A DNA stretch of 64,000 bases from Candidatus Flexifilum affinis (GTDB taxonomy: Bacteria > Chloroflexota > Anaerolineae > Aggregatilineales > Phototrophicaceae): the NCBI GenBank assembly GCA_016713325.1, contig JADJPJ010000016.1:124001-188000 (forward strand), given 5' to 3'. The notes below the pieces were generated by a model. It saw only the letters and a list, made by a program, of their open reading frames with translations, did no database searches and was not told the origin of the DNA. Below, in pieces: positions 42,526 through 53,482 of this stretch. A program made the translations under genes and the position numbers. Every line of letters begins with the position of its first letter. The first letter of the stretch is position 1.

Positions 42526-43908
42526 ATGCGCATGCAGTACCACATCTGGACACTGGGCTGTCAAATGAACACCGCCGATTCCCAACTCCTGGCTTCCGAA
42601 CTTGAACGGCTGGGATATCGTGCGGCAGACAACCCGGATGATGCCGATATCTATGTCGTCAATACCTGTGTCGTACGTCAGCAGGCCGAAGACAAGGCCT
42701 TGAGCCGCCTGCTGCTGCTGCGCGACCTGAAGGAAGAAAATCCCGACAAGGTCATTGGCGTGATGGGCTGCCTGGTGGGCGTGCGCGATTCGCTGACGCT
42801 CCGCAAGCGGCTGCCGTATGTCGATGTGTTCATGCCCCCTTCCGAACCGAACCCGATGGTCGATTTCCTCAAGCAGCGCATGTCTGAAGAGGAAGTGATG
42901 GCTCTGGAGCTTGAGCATCGCCAGCACCGCGACCTGATTCAGGATGGCGATTTGATCCTGCCGGCGAACGAGGTCGGCAACCTGGTCAGCGCCCACGTGC
43001 CTGTGGTTTACGGATGTTCGCATGCCTGCACGTTCTGCATTATCCCGTTCCGGCGCGGTGTGGAACGCAGTCGCAGCGTCGGCGAAATCGTCAACCACAT
43101 GCGCAGCCTGGCCCGCCAGGGCGTGAAGGAGATCACGCTGCTGGGGCAGATCGTCGACCGCTACGGCAAGGACATCCCGGATGGCCCCGATCTGGCCGCG
43201 CTGCTGCGCATCCTCAACGAGGTGGCGGCAGAGGTCGGCGTGGAGCGCATCCGCTTTCTGACCAGTCACCCCAACTGGATGACCGACTCGCTGCTGGAGG
43301 CGGTGGCCGAACTGCCGCGCGTCATGCCGCACATCGAAGTGCCGGTGCAGGCGGGCGATGACGAGGTCCTGGCCCGCATGAAGCGGGGCTATACCGTCGA
43401 CCAGTACCGCCAGCTCATCGCCAAGGTTCGCGCACACATCCCGGATGTCGCCATCCACACCGACATCATCGTCGGCTTCCCCGGCGAGACGGAGGCCCAG
43501 TTCGAGGCGACATATTCGCTGATGGAAGACCTGAAGCTGGATAAGTTGCATCTGGCCCGCTACAGCCCACGTCCGAACACAGTGAGCGAGCGCAAGATGG
43601 AAGACGACGTGCCCGATGAAATCAAACGCGCCCGCTTCGAGCGACTGGATGCTCTGCAGGCGCGCGTCTCCGCCGAGATCAACGGTCGGCAGTTAGGCAA
43701 GGTTGTCCAGGTGCTGGTTGAAGATGAGCACAAGGGCAAATGGCGCGGGCGGACGCCACAGAACAAGCTGGTGTTTTTTGAAGACGCTCAGGATCGACGT
43801 GGCGAGGTGGTCGATGTCGAGATCACCTGGACAGGCCCGTGGAGCATGCAGGGCCGTTTGCCCAGTGCTCAATACGCCGCTGAGCCGCTGATCGTAATCG
43901 CGGGCTAA
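42526..43908 (+). CDS. miaB: tRNA 2-methylthio-N6-isopentenyladenosine synthase MiaB
   Basis: A 460-residue radical-SAM methylthiotransferase. The N-terminal UPF0004 domain has YHIWTLGCQMNTADSQ, VVNTCVVRQQAEDKAL and VMGCLVGVRDS (three cluster Cys). The radical-SAM site is VYGCSHACTFCIIPFRRGVE (CxxxCxxC) and the C-terminal TRAM region is QLGKVVQVLVEDEHKGKWRG. It thiomethylates i6A37 of tRNA. The ATG at 42526 (MRMQYHIW) is chosen because the frame upstream has no family residues; ATG 42532 is also possible, and no clear ribosome site is seen for either. Confidence 0.9.
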   Translation: MRMQYHIWTLGCQMNTADSQLLASELERLGYRAADNPDDADIYVVNTCVVRQQAEDKALSRLLLLRDLKEENPDKVIGVMGCLVGVRDSLTLRKRLPYVDVFMPPSEPNPMVDFLKQRMSEEEVMALELEHRQHRDLIQDGDLILPANEVGNLVSAHVPVVYGCSHACTFCIIPFRRGVERSRSVGEIVNHMRSLARQGVKEITLLGQIVDRYGKDIPDGPDLAALLRILNEVAAEVGVERIRFLTSHPNWMTDSLLEAVAELPRVMPHIEVPVQAGDDEVLARMKRGYTVDQYRQLIAKVRAHIPDVAIHTDIIVGFPGETEAQFEATYSLMEDLKLDKLHLARYSPRPNTVSERKMEDDVPDEIKRARFERLDALQARVSAEINGRQLGKVVQVLVEDEHKGKWRGRTPQNKLVFFEDAQDRRGEVVDVEITWTGPWSMQGRLPSAQYAAEPLIVIAG

Positions 43909-43946
43909 ACAGAGTTGAACAGCGCCGTAGGGAAGGACTGAACTCG

Positions 43947-44591
43947 ATGACAAACACCGATCGCCCAAAAAGTGGTTTCTACTATCCGAACAAATTCGCT
44001 CGCCTCACCATGGAAGCGATGGAAGAAATCATGGGGCGCAACGGCCTCAACACGATTCTTCGTATGGCGCACCTTGAGCATCTGAACGACGCGCTGCCGC
44101 CGGACAATCTGGATAAACAATTCGATTTTGCCGACTTCACTGCTGTGCAGGTCTCACTGGAAGAGATGTTTGGTCCGCGCGGCGGGCGCGCTATGGCGCT
44201 GCGTTCCGGACGCAAGCTGTTCGCGGGCGGTCTGAGGTCGTTTGGTGCGCTGGCCGGCGTCGGCGATCTGGCCTTCAAGGTCCTGCCCCTGAGCGCCAAG
44301 CTGAAGGTCGGCGTGCCGGCCCTGGCCAACATCTTCACCCAGTTTTCCGACCAGATCTCCAACGTCTACGACGACGGCCCCGAAAAGCTCATCTATACGA
44401 TGGAGAAGCGCTGCGCTCTCTGCTGGAATCGCAAGGCCGACCGCGCCGTCTGCTTCATGGGCCAGGGGCTGCTGATGGAAGGTCTGAAGTGGGTTTCCGG
44501 CGGGCGCGAGTTCAAGGTCGATATGTCGACCTGCATCGCCAAGGGCGACGACATGTCCCGTTTCATCATCTACAAGGAACCGGTGACCTGA
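43947..44591 (+). CDS. V4R-like domain protein
   Basis: A 214-residue soluble protein. The C-terminal half has the 4-vinyl-reductase (V4R) type pattern: EKRCALCWNRKADRAVCFMG (Cys group), GLLMEGLKWVSGGREFKVD and STCIAKGDDMSRFIIYKEP, which closes the fold. The first half is helical (FARLTMEAMEEIMGRNGLNT, ILRMAHLEHLNDALPPDNLD). V4R domains bind small hydrophobic molecules; some are linked to bacteriochlorophyll or aromatic compound sensing. AAGGA precedes the ATG. It lies 39 bp after miaB, so co-transcription is likely. The Cys group may bind zinc. Confidence 0.65.
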   Translation: MTNTDRPKSGFYYPNKFARLTMEAMEEIMGRNGLNTILRMAHLEHLNDALPPDNLDKQFDFADFTAVQVSLEEMFGPRGGRAMALRSGRKLFAGGLRSFGALAGVGDLAFKVLPLSAKLKVGVPALANIFTQFSDQISNVYDDGPEKLIYTMEKRCALCWNRKADRAVCFMGQGLLMEGLKWVSGGREFKVDMSTCIAKGDDMSRFIIYKEPVT

Positions 44592-44656
44592 GCCCTGCAC
44601 CAGCTTTCGGGCGATGCCACTGCACAACCCCTGTCGTCCGTCTCTGAATCGTCGGC

Positions 44657-44687
44657 GCTTCGTCCGTTTGTCGGACGGAGCGTTTTT
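44657..44687 (+). terminator. Terminator after the miaB-V4R unit
   Basis: Stem GCTTCGTCCG / CGGACGGAGC (one G-T pair), loop TTTGT, then CG and TTTTT. A second small hairpin, GCGCAAC-GTT-GTTGCGC, lies at 44728-44744. The rest of the gap to 44925 holds nothing recognisable. Confidence 0.75.
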
Positions 44688-44925
44688 CTTTTCAGTGTTA
44701 GAATACAGAAAGATCAAGTATTCTGTCGCGCAACGTTGTTGCGCTACGCTGTCGTGGGTACGTTGTAGGCTACGCTTCAGGCAGTATGACTGTGCTATGA
44801 CAGCGACATCGCTGAGGGGCAATCGCTGACTGTTGGCCACGCTGTCGATTTCGCGTCGGGCCACCGCCAGACCACCTCTCTGCCGACCAGGGCGGTTGTG
44901 AGTCATTTCGTAAGGATCAACGTCC

Positions 44926-46113
44926 ATGCGTGACCTTCGTCAGTTCTTTCGCGCTGCCAGCGTTCGCATCGCCGGCATGGTGTTGGTGGCGCTGGTTCTC
45001 AGTGCGTGCAATCTCTCCAGCGGGGGGAGTGTCGCCACGCCGACGGTTCCGTCTGGCGGGGGGCTGCCGGTCGTCACGATCGTCTCGCCCCTGGACAACG
45101 CCAGCGTGCCGGTCAATCAGGAAGTCACCGTGAGCGTCAGCGCCTCGGATGCCGTCGGTATCACCCGCATTCAGCTGTTTGCCAACAACAGCATTGTGCA
45201 GACCGTACCTTCGCAGACGGTGGGCGGCGATCTGACTCTCAATACCCTGATCGACTATACCCCGACGCAGATCGGCACCGTCACGCTCCAGGCGATCGCT
45301 TACCGGGGTTCCACCGCCAGCCTGGCCGACGAAGTCTTCCTCAATGTCATCTCTGGCGGGGTCACCCAGGTCGTGCCGACTTCGCCGGGGATTACCTTCC
45401 CGCCCCCGATCACCTACCAGCCACCGCCGGCGACCTATGACCCGACGTGCCGGATCGTCGCCAACACCAGCCTGAACGTGCGCACCGGCCCGGATACGGT
45501 TTACGACCGCATCCTGGTGCTCAACGCCGGCTCGAGCGCGCCAATCACCGGGCGCACGCCGAACAACAGTTGGTGGCAGATTCGCGTCAACTTCCAGACA
45601 GGCTGGGTGAGCGGGCAGTTCGTGACCATCTACGGCAACTGTTCGAATGTGTCGATCCCGCCGATTCCGCCGACGCCGACCAGCCGCATCCCGACCTGGA
45701 CGTCGATTCCGCCGACCTGGACGCTCACGCCGCAGATGCCCACCGCGACGTCGACGCCCGGCCGGCCCGACCTGGTCATTCCGACCATTACCGGGGCGGA
45801 TGTGCTGACCCTCGGACCCGGCAACACGCCGGTCACCAGCCTGTACGCGTTCACCATCACCAACACTGGGCAGGGGCCGACGACGCAGTTCAGCAACAGC
45901 GTTAGCGTCTCGCCGCCGGGGACCGTGCAGCCGCTCGGCGTGGTGGCCGGGCTGGCGCCGGGCGAAAGTATCGTGCTCACCCTCGATCTGACCTTCACGG
46001 CGGCCGGGACGTACACGCTGCAAGCCCGCGCCGACTCAGATTCGCAGATCACCGAGGCGAGCGAGGTCAACAACCTTGGGTTCTTCACCGTGACGGTGAA
46101 CGCCGCGCCGTGA
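44926..46113 (+). CDS. Secreted lipoprotein with Ig-like, SH3b and CARDB domains
   Basis: A 395-residue protein. The signal peptide ends in a lipobox LVLSACN (Cys near residue 28). An Ig-like domain follows (PVVTIVSPLDNASVPVNQEV, TRIQLFANNSIVQTV; residues about 48-145). Then an SH3b domain (TSLNVRTGPDTVYDRILVLN, NNSWWQIRVNFQTGWVSGQF; about 170-228), a Pro/Thr linker, and a CARDB domain (TNTGQGPTTQFSNSVSVSPP, ITEASEVNNLGFFTVTV; about 280-393). All domains bind rather than catalyse. It is likely anchored on the outer face of the cell and bound to envelope glycan. Confidence 0.75.
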   Translation: MRDLRQFFRAASVRIAGMVLVALVLSACNLSSGGSVATPTVPSGGGLPVVTIVSPLDNASVPVNQEVTVSVSASDAVGITRIQLFANNSIVQTVPSQTVGGDLTLNTLIDYTPTQIGTVTLQAIAYRGSTASLADEVFLNVISGGVTQVVPTSPGITFPPPITYQPPPATYDPTCRIVANTSLNVRTGPDTVYDRILVLNAGSSAPITGRTPNNSWWQIRVNFQTGWVSGQFVTIYGNCSNVSIPPIPPTPTSRIPTWTSIPPTWTLTPQMPTATSTPGRPDLVIPTITGADVLTLGPGNTPVTSLYAFTITNTGQGPTTQFSNSVSVSPPGTVQPLGVVAGLAPGESIVLTLDLTFTAAGTYTLQARADSDSQITEASEVNNLGFFTVTVNAAP

Positions 46114-46181
46114 AGTCGGAGGATATCCCAGCAGGGGCGGAGAATCCCCGTCCCTGGTGGTCGAAGAAGTGAGATGAACCT

Positions 46182-48926
46182 ATGATCACTGCCGTCCTGA
46201 TTCTTCATGGCAAGCTGCCCACGGCCATCGCGCTCAAGCAGGCGATGGAACGCGGCACGAGGTACGAGGTGCACCCGTTCACGACGCCGGACTCGGCGGT
46301 CGAGTTCATACGCGAGCACCCCCAGGACGCCGCTCTGATCGATTTTTCCAGCCTGGGCTCTTCGGCGGTCGACGCCATCGTCGCCATTCGCCAGGCTCAG
46401 CCGGATATCCTGATCGTCACCGCGCCATCGCCCGGCAGCGCCCTGGTCGATGAACTGGGAATCAGCGCTACGCTCCAGTCTGGTTACCGGGCCAACGACG
46501 TCATGGCCGCGATCGACGGCCTGGTCGAGCGATCGGGAAACGAGGCCTGGTCCGGGCCGGTGAATATTGCACCGGAGATGAACCGGACCGCCATGCTGGA
46601 ACATGTCTTCGACGACTCCACGCCGCCGCTGCCGGACACGCTGCCGGAGCATGGCTCGCTCGAGGCCGTTTTGCAGCAGATCGGGCATGAGGACTTCGGC
46701 TTTGACCTTGGACCAAACGAGTCCGAACACCCGGACCCGCATTCGCCTGGGGCGGATTTCGACGCGCTGCTTCAGGGATTGTCACCCGGCGATCAGGACC
46801 GATCCTCGCGTTCCGACTTCAATGCACTGGTCGACTCCCTGAAGCGCGACGAACCGTCGCGATCGCGGATGATGGATTTCATCATCCGGGGCGGGAGCGA
46901 GAGCGTGGAGGAAGATGTCGAAGAGCAGCACCGCAACGCGGAGCGCGCCCGACGCATCAAGCGGCGCTATTCGCAGGAGGCGGTGAACAACTACCGGAAT
47001 CTGGCTAAAGCCGAGCCGCCCATGCCATCCTTTGACGAAGGTGGCACGGTGAGCGATCTGGTCAGCGGCGCGCATGACAAGGGGTTCGAGAAAGTGCTGG
47101 CCCTTCTGCGCGGCGACGAAGTCCCCGATGCAGGCAGCGATTCCTCTCAGTCGATCAAAGCATCTCCCAGCGATTTCAACTACAGCTCGACCGGGGTGAT
47201 CGAGCCGCCAAAGCGCCACAACGACTTCGATTTCGACGACGTGCCGACGGCCGACGACGACTCGCCGGCGCGCGCCATCCTGGAGCGGACGCTGGAGCAG
47301 TCGCTGTCCCACGACGAGTTCTCGCTTGACGAACTGCTGACCAGTATCGAAGAGCAGTTCGGCATGAAGAGCCCGCAGATCAAGCCGCTCTCGCCCCATG
47401 TGCGGGCCGAGGCCGAGCGGCGCTGGCGCGAGGCGATGACGGCACGTGAGGGACGCTTTATGCCGCCGCAAGAAGCGGAGGACTTGCCGCCGGCACCCCA
47501 GGAAGTTCCGGAAGGCTTCATGTATGACCAGACGACCCGACCCTCGCTAGCGCAGCACTTTGAGACGAGGCCAGAGCAAATGGAGACCGAGTGGCTCGAC
47601 GAGCCGGTGCGTCCCCGCGGCGATACCATGGCCATCCGCGAAGTGCCCGGCGATACCCCACGGAGCGGCGCGTCGCAGAGGGGCGCACGGCAGGATGATC
47701 TACCGCCGGAACCACCCCCTCTCCCACCGGAGTCGCTGCCGGAAAGTATGTCTCAGTACGAAACGCCTCAGGTTCATCAGGACTTCGATCAAGACTTTGA
47801 CCAGGAATTCGATCGCGAGGCCGAGGCTGCCGAAGCGGACCTGGCGCCCTCTTACGCCGAGATGTTCGCGGCCATGGAGCCGGCGCAGTCGTTGGGACAG
47901 GCCCTCGAAGTTGCAGACGAGTCGGGCTGGATCGACCTGGACAGCGAGGATTTCAACACCCAGTTTGAACTGATGGCGGCCTTTGAACTGGCGCTGCCGA
48001 GCGGCGGCCAGACGCAAGGGGCGCTGTATACCGAAACGCCAAACGAGCGGACGACGGAGGAGCGGGCCGCGATGGCCGCTGTACAGCTCACAGATATGGC
48101 CCTGGAAACGACGGCGGAAGCGGTGCTGCTGCTGCGCGACGGCGAGATCATGGCGCAGGCCGGGCGTATGTCCGGGGACGAACTGCTCTCGCTGCAAGCG
48201 GCGATTCTTACCGCCACGGGCACGCAGCGGCGCGATACCCGCGTGCAGTTCATCACTCAGCCGGAGACCGGGCGCGATTACATGCTCTATGCCTGCCGGA
48301 CCGAAGATGACCTGACGCTGGCGCTGATCTTCAAGGGCACCACCTCGATGAGCGATATCCGCAGACAGGGCGGGCGCCTGGTCAAGGCGCTGGCCGCGGT
48401 GCCGGATGCGAATGCCCTGCCCGGTCTGCTGGCGGCCGCATCGCCGCCGGCCCCGGCGCGCACGGCCATCCCCCCGCAAACTGCGAGCACACCCTCCGTC
48501 ACCGCCGGGCAATCCGCGGCGACCACCCCGGCATCGCCGCCGCGGCCCACTTCTGTTCCGGAGGTCGAACCGCGCGAGTCGTATTCCTATGTGTGGCTCA
48601 TGCGCGACGCCGAAGCTTTGATCGAAGCGCCGGTGGCGCAGGCGATCAGCGCCGGGATGCGCATGCAGTTGAGCGAGGTCGGCTGGCAGATCCACGATCT
48701 CCATGTGAGCGAGGACTTCGTCTATGTGTATGGCGAAGCGCCGGACGACACGCCGGCGTTTCGAGTCGTACGCGACCTGAAGCGGCGGTCGGCGGAGATC
48801 GCGCGGGCGCAGAACAGCGCGATTCATCCTGAATCGTTGTGGGCGGACAGCTATCTGATCGTCACACCGGGCCGCGCGCTGGACGTCGAGGAAATTCAAC
48901 AGTTCATTAATTTCGAGCGTATGTAA
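46182..48926 (+). CDS. Large signalling protein: receiver-like, Roadblock-like and Y1-transposase-like domains
   Basis: A 914-residue protein with three ordered parts. Residues about 1-115 are receiver-like (TAVLILHGKLPTAIALKQAM, DAALIDFSSLGSSAVDAIVA) but lack the conserved Lys. A long charged, Pro/Glu/Asp-rich stretch fills residues 120-610. Residues about 622-740 look Roadblock/LC7-like (ETTAEAVLLLRDGEIMAQAG, RRQGGRLVKALAAV). The last 118 residues (from about 797) resemble IS200/IS605 TnpA: SYSYVWLMRDAEALI, GWQIHDLHVSEDFVYVYGEA, RVVRDLKRRSAEIA and LWADSYLIVTPGRALDVEEI. The HUH His pair (usually HVH) reads VYVY, so cleavage is unlikely. The gene is followed three bases later by a histidine kinase. 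Confidence 0.6.
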   Translation: MITAVLILHGKLPTAIALKQAMERGTRYEVHPFTTPDSAVEFIREHPQDAALIDFSSLGSSAVDAIVAIRQAQPDILIVTAPSPGSALVDELGISATLQSGYRANDVMAAIDGLVERSGNEAWSGPVNIAPEMNRTAMLEHVFDDSTPPLPDTLPEHGSLEAVLQQIGHEDFGFDLGPNESEHPDPHSPGADFDALLQGLSPGDQDRSSRSDFNALVDSLKRDEPSRSRMMDFIIRGGSESVEEDVEEQHRNAERARRIKRRYSQEAVNNYRNLAKAEPPMPSFDEGGTVSDLVSGAHDKGFEKVLALLRGDEVPDAGSDSSQSIKASPSDFNYSSTGVIEPPKRHNDFDFDDVPTADDDSPARAILERTLEQSLSHDEFSLDELLTSIEEQFGMKSPQIKPLSPHVRAEAERRWREAMTAREGRFMPPQEAEDLPPAPQEVPEGFMYDQTTRPSLAQHFETRPEQMETEWLDEPVRPRGDTMAIREVPGDTPRSGASQRGARQDDLPPEPPPLPPESLPESMSQYETPQVHQDFDQDFDQEFDREAEAAEADLAPSYAEMFAAMEPAQSLGQALEVADESGWIDLDSEDFNTQFELMAAFELALPSGGQTQGALYTETPNERTTEERAAMAAVQLTDMALETTAEAVLLLRDGEIMAQAGRMSGDELLSLQAAILTATGTQRRDTRVQFITQPETGRDYMLYACRTEDDLTLALIFKGTTSMSDIRRQGGRLVKALAAVPDANALPGLLAAASPPAPARTAIPPQTASTPSVTAGQSAATTPASPPRPTSVPEVEPRESYSYVWLMRDAEALIEAPVAQAISAGMRMQLSEVGWQIHDLHVSEDFVYVYGEAPDDTPAFRVVRDLKRRSAEIARAQNSAIHPESLWADSYLIVTPGRALDVEEIQQFINFERM

Positions 48927-48928
48927 CC

Positions 48929-50494
48929 GTGGCGCGTTTCACGCCGCTCCCGATGGAGCGGCTTGTTCAGCGGTTTGTCCACCGATGGCAAGGCCTGATC
49001 CATCCGCGCGAGGATGTTCCTGCCGATGAACGGCAGCGTGCCAGGGCGGTTGCGGCGCTGGTCGCCGTTCTGTTCGTCGTGTTTGCTCTGATGATGCCCA
49101 TCTGGATTGTGGTCGACTCCTATTCGGATGTGGCCCCTCTTCTGACCTCCGCGTTCATCCTTCTGGTTCTCATCGCCGCTTTTTTTGTAAGCCGCCGCCG
49201 ACATTACCGCATCGCGGTCTGGATGCTGATCGGCATGCTGGTCACGGCGCTCACAGTTGTGTTTTTCGTCCGCCTTTCTGCGGCCCACGATGCCGACGAT
49301 CTGTTGAAATTCCTGAGCCTTGGGGTCATTCTGGCCAGCCTGACCCTGGATCGTCGTTCGACCGTCGCCATCGCCGTCATTGTGACTGTGTTCACGCTGA
49401 TCATGTCGCGTTTCGCCGCCGGCGATACCATAGACGAGACATTTGGCGAAGTCGTCTTCCAGATTGTCATCGCGGTCCTGACGATCGCAGCGGCAGTGCT
49501 GCGCGACAACTATGCCGCTCAACTGCGAGCCAGCGAGCGGCGCTACCGGGCACTCTTCGAGCAGTCGCGCGATCCGATCTTCGTCATCAAGCTTGATGGC
49601 AGCCATTTCACGGCCAACCGCCGTGTCTCCGAAGTGCTGGGCTACCCTGTGGAATACCTGCTCAAGAGACGCGCCAGCGACTTCATCGCGCCGCGCGAAC
49701 GTGGCACCGCCGAGGGAATGCGCGAGCGCCTGCTGGCGGGCGAAACGCTGGCGGCCTATGAGCGGCATCTGGTGGCGGCGGACGGGACCGAGATCCCATT
49801 CGAGATGACCATCGGCCTGGTTCGCGATGAAGAGGGCAAGCCAGAGTACATCCAGAGCGTGGCGCGCGATCTGCGTCCGCGCAAGCAGGCGGAACAGGAA
49901 ATGCTGCGGGCCAACCTGGAGCGCGAGCGGGCCAAAATCCTGGCGCGCTTTGTGCAGGGGGTGTCGCACGAATTCCGCACGCCGCTGGCGGTGATCGGCA
50001 CAAGCGCCTATATGCTGAGCAAGAGCAACACTTCGGAGAACGTCGAAAAGCGCCGCAAAGCGATCGAGGCGCAGGTAGCGCGCATTGACCGGCTGCTGGT
50101 GATGATGATGACCATGGTCAAGCTGGACGCCGAGGATGCCATCGAGCGCCTGCCGGTTTATCAGCGGCTGCTGAACGATGCTTTTCGCCAGGTGCTGGCC
50201 AACGCCATTCAGTACACTCCGCCGGGGGGTAGAGTCCACGTGCGCACCTGTGTCGAAGACGACATGGTGCGCATCGACGTTCAGGACACCGGCGCGGGCA
50301 TCCCCGAGGCGATTCAGGAGCGGATCTTCGAGCGCTTCTTCCGCGGTGACGAGGCGCACTCGACGGAGGGCTTTGGACTGGGCCTGTCGATCGCTCAGGC
50401 GATCGTCCAGCGGCATGGCGGGCGGCTGACCGTCGAGAGCACGCCAGGCGCCGGCAGCACCTTCCACATCTATCTGCCGATCCACGCGAACTGA
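48929..50494 (+). CDS. Membrane histidine kinase with PAS domain
   Basis: A 521-residue sensor kinase. Six membrane helices lie in residues 40-190 (VAALVAVLFVVFALMMPIWI, TSAFILLVLIAAFFVS, VVFQIVIAVLTIAAAVL). A PAS domain follows (ALFEQSRDPIFVIKLDGSHF, RVSEVLGYPVEYLLKRRASD), then the His box VQGVSHEFRTPLAVIGTSAY. The ATPase has N box AFRQVLANAIQYTPPGG, G1 DTGAGIPEAIQERIFERFF and G2 FGLGLSIAQAIV. The stretch between the dimerisation helix 2 (ending VKLDAEDAI) and the N box is only about 10-15 residues, where 50-60 are usual. The receiver-like protein upstream is a likely partner. Confidence 0.8.
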   Translation: MARFTPLPMERLVQRFVHRWQGLIHPREDVPADERQRARAVAALVAVLFVVFALMMPIWIVVDSYSDVAPLLTSAFILLVLIAAFFVSRRRHYRIAVWMLIGMLVTALTVVFFVRLSAAHDADDLLKFLSLGVILASLTLDRRSTVAIAVIVTVFTLIMSRFAAGDTIDETFGEVVFQIVIAVLTIAAAVLRDNYAAQLRASERRYRALFEQSRDPIFVIKLDGSHFTANRRVSEVLGYPVEYLLKRRASDFIAPRERGTAEGMRERLLAGETLAAYERHLVAADGTEIPFEMTIGLVRDEEGKPEYIQSVARDLRPRKQAEQEMLRANLERERAKILARFVQGVSHEFRTPLAVIGTSAYMLSKSNTSENVEKRRKAIEAQVARIDRLLVMMMTMVKLDAEDAIERLPVYQRLLNDAFRQVLANAIQYTPPGGRVHVRTCVEDDMVRIDVQDTGAGIPEAIQERIFERFFRGDEAHSTEGFGLGLSIAQAIVQRHGGRLTVESTPGAGSTFHIYLPIHAN

Positions 50495-50598
50495 CGGCCC
50501 GGCGCAGGGTTCGAGGCACACGGCGATAGCGGAAAACCCACCCCTGCGCTACAATTCGGCATGATTCGCTCGGATGTTCGCACGCCGGAGATCGGACC

Positions 50599-53448
<2,850 letters not shown>

Positions 53449-53482
53449 ACTGCCTGGCAAGTGCCAGCAGGAGACTTTATCG

